From Solilutibacter silvestris (GTDB taxonomy: Bacteria; Pseudomonadota; Gammaproteobacteria; Xanthomonadales; Xanthomonadaceae), in assembly GCF_002895945.1 (NCBI RefSeq), contig NZ_NPZB01000001.1, positions 387,501 to 451,500 of the forward strand: a DNA stretch of 64,000 nucleotides, written 5' to 3'. Shown here piece after piece: positions 10,051 to 18,471 of this stretch. Made by a program: the position numbers and the translations under genes. The notes under the pieces are model-generated. The model ran no database searches. It worked only from the letters and a program-made list of their open reading frames with translations, and was not told the DNA's origin. Positions within the stretch are counted from its first letter, which is position 1. Each line of letters starts with the position of its first letter.

Positions 10051-12909
10051 TTACTTGAACTTGAAGTTGTACTCCAGCGAGACTTCACGACCAACGTAGG
10101 TCGCACCCTGGATGGCCGGGATGAATTCGAACCCGCCGGCGTAATACGGGATTCCGCCGACCTTGTCGAAGATGTTCGACACGAACAGCGTGAGTTTGTT
10201 GCTGTCGTTGAAGCGATATCCCACCGATCCGCTGGCGGTGATCCAGGCCGGGATGTGCTTGCGATAGACCACGCAATCGGCATCACCCAGGGACGGCTGC
10301 ACGCCATTGGCAAGCCGCTCGCATCCACCCCAATTGTTGGCACGCACGCCGCCCACCCGGTTCACGTAGAGCAGCGTGTCCCAGTGCCCCTTGGCCCATT
10401 CCAGCGACGCCGTCGTCTTGCTGAAAGGGTGATCGGTCCGCGTGTTGACGTAGGGATCGGTCGCCAGCGTCTGTGACTTGTACGTCAGGTTGTCCGTCCA
10501 GTCGAAGGCGAAGGTGAAAGTGCCCCAACGCGTGCTGCGGTGGTTGTACTTCACGCTTGCATCGACGCCACTGACGTAGAGCTTGGACTGGTTGATGGGG
10601 CCGGTATAGACGTCGCTGACGGCGCCATTGGCCCCGCGCGCGACATCGGCGATCGCCTGCTGGCAATACGCCGACCCGGGAGCGTGCGCGGTGTATGTCC
10701 CGCCACCGACGACCTTGCCGGTGCGGCAACCGGCCTCGTCGGTGAGGAGCGTATCGCTGCCGACATTGTCGATCGAGTTGTCGATGCCCATGTACCAATA
10801 GTCGGCCGATACGGACAGGCCCTTGGCCCACGGCAGATCCCAGACGACCCCATAGGTCCACGACTTTCCGGTCTCGGGCAACAGATGGGGGCCACCCGCC
10901 GCATGCAGGGTGTAATAGGTACTGTGCTGCGTCGCCGCGCACACCGGATCGTTGTTGACGATGCACTGGTAGGGATCGGAGTAGATGCCGACCGTGTAGG
11001 AGTTGCCGTTCTTGTAGATGTACTGCATGTCCGGCGCATGGAAATTGGTGCCGTAGGTGCCGCGCAACAACAGGCCGTCATACGGACGCCATTCGAATGA
11101 CGTGCCCCAGGTCCGCGCGAATTTCGTCGCGCTGGCATCGTCGTAATGATCGATGCGACCCGACAGCCCCCAGTTCAATGTCCGCAGCAACGGAATCCGG
11201 AATTCGGCGCCGGCCGAGTAGCGCGTGCGCGTACCGCCGCCGGTGTTGTAGTCCTGGAAGGGATCGCCGAACGTGGTGGTATTGCCGCGCGCGTCGGGAA
11301 TCAGCTTGTAGCCCTGGCGATTGGCCTCGAGCACGCCTGCGAATCCGACCGGTCCTGCCCAGGTGTGGAACAGGTCGCCATTGATGTTGAACTCGGCCTG
11401 GTTCATCCACGAATACGACGCATTGACGCCCTGCACGCCGAAGCTGGCGTACTGGAACGGCGTGATCGGATTCCAGAAACGGTTGCTGTTGAGCGCGTAG
11501 ATCGCGTTGCCGGTCGCCTGATCGGTACCAAGCTGTGGCCCGAAGAAGAAATCGAACATGCCCTGCTCGTTCAAGCCGGTGTAGTGCTCCTTGACGATGT
11601 ACTTGGAATGCCCGAGGTTCAGGTCCCAGTTGAAGCGATCGTTGAACACGCTGCCCTTCAGGCCGAAGTGGATATCCCAGTTCTTCTCGCGGTCGTAGGT
11701 GTTGCCATAATTCCCCAGCTCCGCCGGCGTGAGCTGGCGGAAATAGTTGTTGATCACCTTGCCGGTGGTCTGGTCGAGGAACCCGTTGGGCAGTCCGCCC
11801 ATCGGATACAGGAACGGCAATTCGGTATTGGAAATGCCGACCGTGCTCCAGTAACCGACGGTGGCATAGGCGGTCAGTTTCTTGTTGATGTCGTAATTGG
11901 CAGAGACATAGAAATTCTTGTCGGTGCGGCTGGGCGACAGCACCCAGTTTTCGAAGACCGCGCGCTGCGCGCAATACGTGCCGTTATTCGTGACTTGGCT
12001 CGGATCCGGCGTGTGGCCATTGAGCGCCATCGTCCTGGCGTCGTAGGGATAGAAATGGCTGCCGAACGCTCCACAGGATCCTGCCGGCGGCGTGATGTTG
12101 ACACCGTTGTTGTCCTGCAATTGCAGTCCGGGATACGACGGATAGCCGAATGCCCGCGCGTTGTAATCCCACGCGCCGTAACCCGCATCGGAATCGGACT
12201 GCGTGTATGGGCGGTCGCGTCCGAACAACCCGCTGCGATGACTCAGCTGGACGTTGTAGACCACGCTCCAGTTGTCGCGCGCACGGCCCCCGGTGTAATT
12301 CAGATCAGAAAGCTGGCGACCACCGCGCGTCGAACTGCCGGCGCGGATCTTGAAGTCATCGCCTTCGAAATGGTCCTTGAGGATGATGTTGAGAACGCCG
12401 GCGACCGCATCCGAACCATAGATCGAGGACGCGCCCGAGGCGAGGACCTCGATCCGGTCGATCATGCCGGTGGGGATGTTGTTGAGGTTCTGGAAATTGG
12501 TCTTGCCTGCCGCCGGCTGCGGATAATCGTCAACGCGATGGCCGTTGACCAGCAGCAACGAACGACCCGAACCCATGTTGCGCAAGTTGAGCTGGCGCGC
12601 GTTCACCGACGTACTGCCCCAGGTGGGCGGGGACTCGGCGACCCCGGTCTGGGTCAACGAATTGGCCAGCTCATACACACTGGTGAAACCCTGCTTCTTG
12701 ATCTCTTCGCCGGAGATGACCGTGACGGGCGCGGCGCCCTCGGCCTGCGAACGCGGAATGCGCGACCCGGTGATCGTGACCGATCCCAGCGTGGCATCGT
12801 CTTTCTTGCTCTCGCCTGTCGGCGACGCCTGCTCCTGGGCCTGTACGGCGGTGGATGACAGCGCCAGTGCGGCCAGGAGTGCATAGGTCAACTTGCTGTA
12901 TTTCGGCAT
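10051..12909 (-). CDS. TonB-dependent outer-membrane receptor, fucose locus
   Basis: 952 residues. The signal peptide (to about residue 24, ending VQAQ) is followed by the linker and the plug, which starts near GSVTITGSRIPRSQAEG and PVTVISGEEIKKQG. A long beta-barrel ends in an aromatic-rich C-terminus (SLEYNFKFK). Such receptors import scarce oligosaccharides in Xanthomonadales. Beside the fucosidase operon, the likely cargo is a fucosylated oligosaccharide. The start at 12909 gives the proper signal peptide and has AAAGG upstream. The promoter region carries GntR-, CRP/Clp- and LacI-type sites. The substrate is inferred from context only. Confidence 0.9.
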   Translation of the reverse strand: MPKYSKLTYALLAALALSSTAVQAQEQASPTGESKKDDATLGSVTITGSRIPRSQAEGAAPVTVISGEEIKKQGFTSVYELANSLTQTGVAESPPTWGSTSVNARQLNLRNMGSGRSLLLVNGHRVDDYPQPAAGKTNFQNLNNIPTGMIDRIEVLASGASSIYGSDAVAGVLNIILKDHFEGDDFKIRAGSSTRGGRQLSDLNYTGGRARDNWSVVYNVQLSHRSGLFGRDRPYTQSDSDAGYGAWDYNARAFGYPSYPGLQLQDNNGVNITPPAGSCGAFGSHFYPYDARTMALNGHTPDPSQVTNNGTYCAQRAVFENWVLSPSRTDKNFYVSANYDINKKLTAYATVGYWSTVGISNTELPFLYPMGGLPNGFLDQTTGKVINNYFRQLTPAELGNYGNTYDREKNWDIHFGLKGSVFNDRFNWDLNLGHSKYIVKEHYTGLNEQGMFDFFFGPQLGTDQATGNAIYALNSNRFWNPITPFQYASFGVQGVNASYSWMNQAEFNINGDLFHTWAGPVGFAGVLEANRQGYKLIPDARGNTTTFGDPFQDYNTGGGTRTRYSAGAEFRIPLLRTLNWGLSGRIDHYDDASATKFARTWGTSFEWRPYDGLLLRGTYGTNFHAPDMQYIYKNGNSYTVGIYSDPYQCIVNNDPVCAATQHSTYYTLHAAGGPHLLPETGKSWTYGVVWDLPWAKGLSVSADYWYMGIDNSIDNVGSDTLLTDEAGCRTGKVVGGGTYTAHAPGSAYCQQAIADVARGANGAVSDVYTGPINQSKLYVSGVDASVKYNHRSTRWGTFTFAFDWTDNLTYKSQTLATDPYVNTRTDHPFSKTTASLEWAKGHWDTLLYVNRVGGVRANNWGGCERLANGVQPSLGDADCVVYRKHIPAWITASGSVGYRFNDSNKLTLFVSNIFDKVGGIPYYAGGFEFIPAIQGATYVGREVSLEYNFKFK

Positions 12910-12949
12910 CACGATGTCGCCTTTTCGCTGAATTTCGGTTCGGATGGGT

Positions 12950-12972
12950 ATTGGACCAATGGACCAACCATT
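12950..12972 (-). promoter_or_regulatory. Tandem GntR/FadR-type operators before the fucose TonB receptor
   Basis: Two overlapping palindromic sites. ATTGGACCAAT at 12950-12960 has perfect five-base arms. AATGGACCAACCATT at 12958-12972 reads AATGGTTGGTCCATT on the gene strand and differs from the operator before the fucose operon at only two of 15 positions. They lie 41-63 bases upstream of the receptor start, close to where the promoter core should be, which suggests repression. The protein-DNA match is inference. Confidence 0.62.
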
Positions 12973-13013
12973 TCCAATGTCCGGGACCATATTCCAACGC
13001 CGCCGCATCAGTT

Positions 13014-13029
13014 TGTGATAGTCATCACA
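13014..13029. promoter_or_regulatory. CRP/Clp-type site
   Basis: TGTGA-TAGTCA-TCACA is a perfect match to the CRP half-site pair TGTGA-N6-TCACA, which Clp of xanthomonads also recognises. It lies about 105 bases upstream of the receptor start, upstream of the GntR-type operators, as expected for an activator. It suggests carbon-catabolite or global control of fucose-glycan uptake. Confidence 0.65.
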
Positions 13030-13035
13030 TAAGTA

Positions 13036-13051
13036 TTTGAATCGATACAAA
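13036..13051. promoter_or_regulatory. LacI-type operator upstream of the fucose TonB receptor
   Basis: TTTGAATCGATACAAA is a near-perfect 16-base palindrome centred on CG, as is usual for LacI-family operators. Its first eleven bases equal those of the palindrome in the divergent lacI/GH92 promoter (17302-17317). Its centre is 22 bases from the CRP/Clp site centre, about two helical turns. Confidence 0.55.
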
Positions 13052-13355
13052 ATTAAGAAATCGTAATTTCCGGTCGAATGCACCCTACTGCCAGGAGTCG
13101 GTGATCCCCTTGCCGGACGTGGTGCCCCAATCACCGGATCCGGTCTGTGCTTCTGGCTGCTGTCCGCGACAGTGATGCACGCCGATCGACGTACATCACG
13201 CGGAGCGATCGGTGCGCCACGGCAACAATGTGCCCGCACGCTTGGCGATATCCGTGTTGAGCCATGTCTGGCACCTTTGGGATGCGTCGCACATGCATCG
13301 CGTGCGCCAAAGCAAGCCGTTACACTATGCGATCCGCTTCGCGCGGATCGTATCG

Positions 13356-13432
13356 GCGCCCGTAGCTCAGCCGGATAGAGTAGTGGCTTCCGAAGCCATT
13401 GGTCGGGGGTTCGAATCCCTCCGGGCGCGCCA
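13356..13432 (+). tRNA. tRNA-Arg (anticodon CCG)
   Basis: A 77-base cloverleaf. The acceptor strands GCGCCCG (13356-13362) and CGGGCGC (13422-13428) pair fully, with discriminator G and an encoded CCA at 13430-13432. The D-arm contains GCTCAG. The 7-base anticodon loop TTCCGAA sits on a 5-base stem, giving anticodon CCG (13390-13392). The T-arm contains GGTTCGAATCC. It reads CGG arginine codons. Its 3' end is duplicated 117 bases downstream. Confidence 0.95.
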
Positions 13433-13472
13433 AATCACTTCGAACAGTTTCGGTCGGGATTCCCGGCCCTCG
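13417..13472 (+). repeat. 56-bp direct repeat, copy 1 (tRNA 3' end and flank)
   Basis: It begins in the T-arm of tRNA-Arg and runs 40 bases beyond the CCA end. It is identical to 13534-13589; the offset is 117 bases. After the identical block the two copies stay weakly similar for about 25 bases, then diverge. Confidence 0.85.
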
Positions 13473-13533
13473 TGCACAGCACTCGGGCGTTCGTTGCCGC
13501 GCACGCCAGTGGCGTGCAAGCGCGGCCTCTCAC

Positions 13534-13589
13534 CCCTCCGGGCGCGCCAAATCACTTCGAACAGTTTCGGTCGGGATTCCCGGCCCTCG
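13534..13589 (+). repeat. 56-bp direct repeat, copy 2
   Basis: A perfect copy of 13417-13472, including the last 16 bases of tRNA-Arg with CCA. The upstream tRNA body is not duplicated, so it cannot make a tRNA. The layout resembles a tRNA 3'-end attachment-site duplication or a partial tandem duplication. No integrase is visible. The broken gene 13552-13826 reads into this copy. Confidence 0.85.
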
Positions 13590-13826
13590 CGCATAGCGCT
13601 TGAGTGGCCGGGGCCGTGACCCAGCGCTCGACCCCACGGGTATCCCGGAACGACACCGTGATCGTGGTGATTTTGAGGTTGGGTGTGGCGCGAATTCGGC
13701 GAGCCCGTCGTCGGTGATCGTGCCTTGGACGTGCGTGCCACGCCGCAATGCCGCGATCTTCGCAACTGTGGCCCGACGCCGCAGCGCAGCGAACATGCTC
13801 AGTGCCGCCAGCACAGCCGCAATCAC
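13552..13826 (-). pseudogene. Frameshifted small membrane protein (DUF3592-like)
   Basis: A GTG start at 13826 overlaps the stop of the upstream gene (13823-14050). The first about 46 residues (a hydrophobic span, then RRGTHVQGTITDDGLAEFA) lie in one frame. A plausible continuation (PNLKITTITVSFRDTRGVERWV) lies in another frame near 13675-13685. The composite resembles the extracytoplasmic beta domain of DUF3592-type proteins, but that is a resemblance by eye. The C-terminus runs into the tRNA-derived repeat copy. It may be a decayed gene or a sequencing indel. Confidence 0.4.
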
Positions 13827-14050
13827 GCTGCCATGGCCAGATATCCGTCAAAGCAGACAATTCCCGACGCGATCATCGCAAGCGCCCAAATGGGATTGGT
13901 CTGCTCGGTGACGTTGCTCAGGATTCCGGCAATGACCGCTGCACCGGTCATTCCCGCGGCGAGGACGATCAGCTGTTTGGTGATCGACGCCGAATTGGCT
14001 TGGCGAGCCGCCAGGCGTTGGGCGGATGTTGGCAGTGGCTGGATACTCAC
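13823..14050 (-). CDS. Small hypothetical membrane protein
   Basis: 75 residues with a GTG start. The N-terminus is polar (residues 1-25), followed by two predicted membrane spans (about 27-46 and 53-73) with a short loop containing NVTEQTNP. No family is recognised. Its stop overlaps the GTG of the downstream frameshifted gene (GTGA), so they were probably one operon encoding a pair of membrane proteins. There is no clear Shine-Dalgarno site. The coding assignment rests on hydrophobic pattern and overlap only. Confidence 0.45.
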   Translation of the reverse strand: MSIQPLPTSAQRLAARQANSASITKQLIVLAAGMTGAAVIAGILSNVTEQTNPIWALAMIASGIVCFDGYLAMAA

Positions 14051-14169
14051 GGCTGGATTCTAGCCCGCGATGCATCGTTGGCAGCATGTGGAAACAGGTG
14101 GTGATTGACGACAGCGCCATCGGGCCTTATGACACGATGACGCCGCCGATCGCCGCAGGAACCACACCA

Positions 14170-14808
14170 ATGCGCGTCTTTCCGATCATCCACATCAGTC
14201 GATCCTGGAACGAACACACCTCCCGGACTGCAGAGTCCAGGCCGGCGCGCAGTGCCGCGGTGCTTCTCACCTGGACAATGGATCCACCTGCGATCGACGC
14301 CGGCGTGCCGGTGCCGATCATCGATGTCGTCGCGCACGTTGCCACGACATCGGGCACGGTCGCGTTCCGGTTGTTCTTTGCGGAAGACTTGCCGGCCGGC
14401 ATAAAACGCGTCCCGATGGTGCGACCGCCACTGCCGGAGAGGATCTACCAGCGACTGACGCACACGTGGCCAGCCAACATCGCGATCGCCATGGATGCGC
14501 CTGGTGTCGCCGAGCTGTTTGCGCAGGATTGGCAACTGCAGGGACAAACCGCACTCGTGCTGCGCGATAGTGCGCTGACAGATGACACGCTCGAGCATCT
14601 GCGGCGCTTGCGCGATTGGCGCGGCGTCGACTTCCCTGCAGATGCGTGCCTGCTGATTGCACCGGCGGTTGATGGCGACGGCATTCTCTTCGCCGCCGCC
14701 AGCGCGCAGGAACTCGCGGGTGTCGTTTCCGCGCTCCGGCAAGCGTTCGAAGAGGCAGGCCTGACCGTCACCGACGATGCGGTGGCGGACAGCGCCTCAC
14801 CTCACTGA
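14170..14808 (+). CDS. Hypothetical protein
   Basis: 212 residues from an ATG preceded by AGGA at 14157-14160 with good spacing. The second half (from residue about 83) looks like an ordinary folded soluble domain. It contains alternating hydrophobic strands and helices such as TALVLRDSALTDDTLEHLRRL and a C-terminal amphipathic helix with QELAGVVSALRQAFEEAGL. No known family or motif is recognised and there is no signal peptide. A shorter form starting at 14416 (130 residues) is possible. The first half is less convincing, because the opposite strand also stays open there. It converges with the GH92 gene. Confidence 0.5.
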   Translation: MRVFPIIHISRSWNEHTSRTAESRPARSAAVLLTWTMDPPAIDAGVPVPIIDVVAHVATTSGTVAFRLFFAEDLPAGIKRVPMVRPPLPERIYQRLTHTWPANIAIAMDAPGVAELFAQDWQLQGQTALVLRDSALTDDTLEHLRRLRDWRGVDFPADACLLIAPAVDGDGILFAAASAQELAGVVSALRQAFEEAGLTVTDDAVADSASPH

Positions 14809-17249
14809 GTCACCGGACACGCCGAGGGCGGCGCATCCTGCGGGTGCGTGCCCCAGCCATTGCGATCTGGCGTCGGCGTCAACGCGAACTGCAGCGTGCC
14901 GCCCTTGCGCAGCGCATCGACATTCATCCACACATTGCTGACCGGCTTGCCGTCGAATTTCACAGCCGCGACGGATTCCTGCGCGCCGGGTTTCGCGGTC
15001 GGTGCTTCGACGCGTAATGTGCGGCCATCGCCAAGATCGATGGTGATGCGCGGATAGCGCGGCGCGTGCAACAACACTTCGCCGGTGCCCTGCATCAACG
15101 GCGAGAAGCCGAGCGTGGTGAACAGGTACCACGCTGACATGGTGCCGAGGTCGTCGTTGCCGGTCACGCCGTTGGGCGCATTGGTGAACAGCGTCTGCGC
15201 CGCGCGCAACACGCCATCGGTCTTCCACGGTTGCCCGATCAGGCTGTAAAGACTCGGAACGTGCATGGTCGGTTCGTTGTTGGGATTGAAGCGGTATTGG
15301 CCGTAATAGGCATACGCACCGTTCACCCATGCCTTGCGTGCAGCTTGCGGATCGCCGCCGATTTCATCCCAGGCGAAGAAGGCGTCGAGGCGCTTGCCCA
15401 TCTGCTCGCGTCCGCCCATCGCCTGCGCCAGTGCGGCCACATCCTGCGGCACCAGCCACTGGTATTGCCACGACGTGCCTTCATGGAAACCGTAGTGCGA
15501 ACGCGGACTGTAATGGCCGTTCGGTGGGATGAACCAGTCGCCACCTTCCATCTTCGGGTGCGGAAAACCGACGAAGGACGATTCCGGTTCGGTCAGAGTC
15601 GCATCCCACAGGTTGCGCCAGTTGCCGGCACGCGTGCGCAAGGTGTTGGCGTCGTCTGGGTGGCCGAGTGATTGCGCCATCTGCGCCAGTGCGCAATCGG
15701 ACAGTGCGTATTCCATCGTCGCCGAGCCGGCGTTCTGCGGATCGACGTCCATGCCCTTGGCCGGGAAGGTGCGATCGAACAGGATGAAGCCATGCGCGAT
15801 GTAGTTGGCGTTGCCGGCGCGCCCTTCGCTGCGCGACGTCAGCGGCGGCACTTCCCACGCGTTCTTGCGCAACGCCGTCCACGCCGCGCCTTCCATGCCC
15901 TTCAGTGCGCCATAGCGCCACAGATCGACCAGGAACGGCGTTACCGGATCGCCGGTCATGGTGTTGGTATCGAAATTGGCGTAGCCCCAGCGCGGCAGCC
16001 AGCCGTTCTGCGCATCGATCGCCAGCAGCGTGCGACCGATGTCGCGTGCGCGTTGCGGGCGCAGCAGCGCCAGCAGCTGGTTCTGCGCACGATAGGTGTC
16101 CCACAGCGAGAAATATTCGTAATAGGTCCAGCCGTCGGCGCGATGGATCCGATCGTCGTAACCGCGATAGCGACCGTCGGCGTCGCTGCCGGTCATCGGC
16201 TGCAGGAAGGCATGGTAGAGCGCGGTGTAGAACACGCTGCGATCATCGGTTGATGCGCCATCGATGCGGATGCTCGACAGTTCCTTGTCCCACGTCTGCT
16301 GCGCCTGCATGCGCATGGCATCGAAGGTGATCGGCTTGCCATCACGCAGGCCTTCGGCCCGCAGATTGTTGCGCGCGCCTTCGATGTCGACATGCGAGAT
16401 CGCGGTGGTGGCGGTCACGCTGCGACCATCCTTCAATCCGAAACTCACCCACGCGCCGTTGAACGGTTCGTATTCGCTTTCCATGCTGAAGCGCGCGCCG
16501 GCAGTGCCGCCCGCCTGCCCCCACACGCCGAACGCGGTGAACGGGCGATCGAATTCGATGCGGAACCAGGTGCTGTACTGGTGGCCGCCGCAGAAACTCA
16601 GCGTGGTGATCTTGCCTTCCACCGCGCGATCGCCAACCACGCGGACCTGGCTGCCGATCACGCGATGCTTGGCGTTCGCCTGCGCGACATTGACCAGCAC
16701 ATGGCCAGTATCGGCACCGGGCGCCCACGTATAGCGTTCCGATGAAGCGCGCGGCAGCGCTGTCGTTTCGATGTCGATGCCGCCGTAATCCGTGAGGCGT
16801 GCCTTGAAGTAGCCGGCCTGGTGACCGCCGGCATCGATCGTGTAGCGCGCGCCATAGTGTTTCTGGTCGAAGGACTTCGCGTCCTTGGTGTCGAACGCGC
16901 CACCGGGCGCGATCGTTCCCGTCACCGGCAACACCGACACCTGTCCGCCCTGCTCCCAGCAGCCGGCACCGGAAATGAAGGAATGGCCGATGCCGAGGAT
17001 CTTGTCGTCACCGTAGCGCCAGCCGGCGTAGTGCGAACCGATCGGGCTGGCCTGGATCATCCCGAACGGCGCCGCCGCCCCGGGGAAGGTGTTGCCTTCA
17101 TCCTGGGTGCCGATTAGCGTATTGACGCTCGCGGCCAGCGGCGTGCGCGTCTGCGCCGAAGCAATCATCACCGTGGAGGTCAACGCCAGACCGGCGATGA
17201 ACGTTGCGAACGAATGACGCAGCGAGGAAGGACGAAAGATGGGGCGCAT
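14802..17249 (-). CDS. Secreted alpha-mannosidase, GH92
   Basis: 815 residues. A signal peptide (about residues 1-32, ending MIASAQ) directs export. The GH92 fold is shown by SLWDTYR in the middle, GFHEGTSWQYQW around residues 585-596 (acid/base region) and GNDDLGTMSAWY around 694-706 (catalytic-base aspartate and Ca2+ site). GH92 enzymes are Ca2+-dependent exo-alpha-mannosidases, many acting on alpha-1,2 or alpha-1,3 mannose of N-glycans. The start at 17249 is chosen for ACGAGG upstream and signal-peptide position; a GTG nine codons upstream is possible. It is divergent from lacI, with a LacI-type palindrome between them. Confidence 0.92.
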   Translation of the reverse strand: MRPIFRPSSLRHSFATFIAGLALTSTVMIASAQTRTPLAASVNTLIGTQDEGNTFPGAAAPFGMIQASPIGSHYAGWRYGDDKILGIGHSFISGAGCWEQGGQVSVLPVTGTIAPGGAFDTKDAKSFDQKHYGARYTIDAGGHQAGYFKARLTDYGGIDIETTALPRASSERYTWAPGADTGHVLVNVAQANAKHRVIGSQVRVVGDRAVEGKITTLSFCGGHQYSTWFRIEFDRPFTAFGVWGQAGGTAGARFSMESEYEPFNGAWVSFGLKDGRSVTATTAISHVDIEGARNNLRAEGLRDGKPITFDAMRMQAQQTWDKELSSIRIDGASTDDRSVFYTALYHAFLQPMTGSDADGRYRGYDDRIHRADGWTYYEYFSLWDTYRAQNQLLALLRPQRARDIGRTLLAIDAQNGWLPRWGYANFDTNTMTGDPVTPFLVDLWRYGALKGMEGAAWTALRKNAWEVPPLTSRSEGRAGNANYIAHGFILFDRTFPAKGMDVDPQNAGSATMEYALSDCALAQMAQSLGHPDDANTLRTRAGNWRNLWDATLTEPESSFVGFPHPKMEGGDWFIPPNGHYSPRSHYGFHEGTSWQYQWLVPQDVAALAQAMGGREQMGKRLDAFFAWDEIGGDPQAARKAWVNGAYAYYGQYRFNPNNEPTMHVPSLYSLIGQPWKTDGVLRAAQTLFTNAPNGVTGNDDLGTMSAWYLFTTLGFSPLMQGTGEVLLHAPRYPRITIDLGDGRTLRVEAPTAKPGAQESVAAVKFDGKPVSNVWMNVDALRKGGTLQFALTPTPDRNGWGTHPQDAPPSACPVTQ

Positions 17250-17301
17250 GGAAGCCTCGTGGGCAGGACTGAACACTTCTCGTCCGGAATGATATGCTCG
17301 A

Positions 17302-17317
17302 TTTGAATCGATTTAAA
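17302..17317. promoter_or_regulatory. LacI-type operator in the divergent GH92/lacI promoter
   Basis: TTTGAATCGATTTAAA is a 16-base palindrome with one mismatched pair and a central CG. It sits 53 bases upstream of the GH92 start and 74 bases upstream of lacI, so one regulator could control both. Similar palindromes occur at 19525-19540 and 13036-13051. Assignment to the LacI protein encoded alongside is inference. Confidence 0.68.
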
Positions 17318-17390
17318 ACAGCGCCAGCATGAAATTCATCGCCCCCCGGATCGCCATCGCTCGTGCTGCGCCGCCGCATGGGGTGATCGC

Positions 17391-18419
17391 ATGAGTGCGC
17401 GACAACGCGTCACGGTCGAGGACATCGCCCGCGCCTGCGGGCTCTCGCGTGCGACCGTCTCGCTGGTGTTGCGCAGCAGCCCGCTGGTGCACCCCGCTAC
17501 CCGCCAGCGCGTTGAAGCGGAGATGAAGCGCCAGGGCTACGTTTACAACCGCGCGGCCGCCAACCTGCGCCGACGCGTCTCCAACAGCGTCGCGCTGGTG
17601 ATCAATGATCTCTCCAACCCGTTCTTCGCCGAATTCGCCACCGGCGTCGACGAAGCGCTGGGCGGCAAGGACTACGTGACCCTGCTCGGTTGCAGCAACG
17701 AATCGCCGCAACGCCAGCTGCAAGTACTCAATTCGCTGATGGAACACCATCCCGCCGCGATCATCCTGTCGCCCGCGGAAAACACCGACGCACGCGACAT
17801 CGACCGCGTGGTCGGCGGCACTCCGCTACTGGTGTTCAACCGCATGCTCGACCACGACAGCGATGGTGCCGATCACGACTTCCTCGGCCTCGACAACCGC
17901 GGCGGCGCCATGCAGGCAACCGCACACCTGATCGAACGTGGCCATCGCGACATCGCGTTCTTCGGCGGCCATGCCAATTCCAGCTCGTGCCAGGAGCGTC
18001 GCCAGGGCTACCACGATGCGCTGAAGAAGGCCGGGTTGCGTGCGCGCAACGAGTGGTTGATCGAATCCGCGCCGACCCGCGTCGATGCCTGTGCGCGCAG
18101 CGAAACATTGTTTGCCGGCAAGACCAAGCCAACCGCGGCCGTCTGCTACAACGACGCCGTCGCCCTCGGGCTGATGCTCGGCCTCGCCCACCACGGCCTG
18201 CGCCCGGGCATCGATTTCGCGGTGACCGGCTTCGACGACATTCCGGAAGCGGCGATGAGCATGCCCGAACTCACCACCCTCAGCACCGATCCACGCGCAC
18301 GCGGTCGCCAGGCAGCACAGCTGGTGTTGCAGCGCGTCGAACAAGCCACGCCGGTGTCGCCAGCCAATATCGTGCCGGTGCGCCTGGTGGAACGCGCCAG
18401 CAGTTCCGCGCCGGCCTGA
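17391..18419 (+). CDS. LacI-family transcriptional regulator of mannose utilisation
   Basis: 342 residues. The helix-turn-helix (VTVEDIARACGLSRATVSLVL) begins at residue 4, and the hinge helix region follows around NRAAANLRRRVSN. The periplasmic-binding-protein-like sensor domain includes NDLSNPFFAEFATGV, the ERGHRDIAFFGG segment and TGFDDIPEAAMSMPELTTL. It is co-directional with the fructokinase gene and divergent from GH92. Operator-like palindromes lie in its own promoter region and before the mannose TonB receptor. The inducer is probably mannose or a product such as fructose, which the sequence does not decide. Confidence 0.9.
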   Translation: MSARQRVTVEDIARACGLSRATVSLVLRSSPLVHPATRQRVEAEMKRQGYVYNRAAANLRRRVSNSVALVINDLSNPFFAEFATGVDEALGGKDYVTLLGCSNESPQRQLQVLNSLMEHHPAAIILSPAENTDARDIDRVVGGTPLLVFNRMLDHDSDGADHDFLGLDNRGGAMQATAHLIERGHRDIAFFGGHANSSSCQERRQGYHDALKKAGLRARNEWLIESAPTRVDACARSETLFAGKTKPTAAVCYNDAVALGLMLGLAHHGLRPGIDFAVTGFDDIPEAAMSMPELTTLSTDPRARGRQAAQLVLQRVEQATPVSPANIVPVRLVERASSSAPA

Positions 18420-18471
18420 TCTCCTGCCGTTCCGCTCTTCTTCCATCGACCTTGCAACCAGGACCCGTCCC

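Larger units (their letters stand above)
12910..13355. other. Intergenic region between fucose TonB receptor and tRNA-Arg
   Basis: It has no convincing gene. The left 150 bases hold the receptor promoter with the operators annotated separately. The stretch 13052-13300 shows nothing I can name. TACACT at 13321-13326 may be the -10 of the tRNA promoter. GATCCGC-TTCGC-GCGGATC (13331-13349) forms a 7-base hairpin in the tRNA leader. Confidence 0.5.

Noticed and set aside
13534-13589. Second tRNA gene suggested by the repeated CCA end
   Set aside because: Only the last 16 bases of the tRNA are present; there is no D-arm or anticodon arm upstream.
13417-13589. CRISPR-like repeat pair
   Set aside because: Only two copies with one 61-base spacer, tied to a tRNA end, and no cas genes.
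14127-14402. Minus-strand 91-residue frame opposite the first half of the hypothetical gene
   Set aside because: High third-position GC makes it look codon-like, but it has no ribosome site. The plus-strand frame continues into a better-supported domain.
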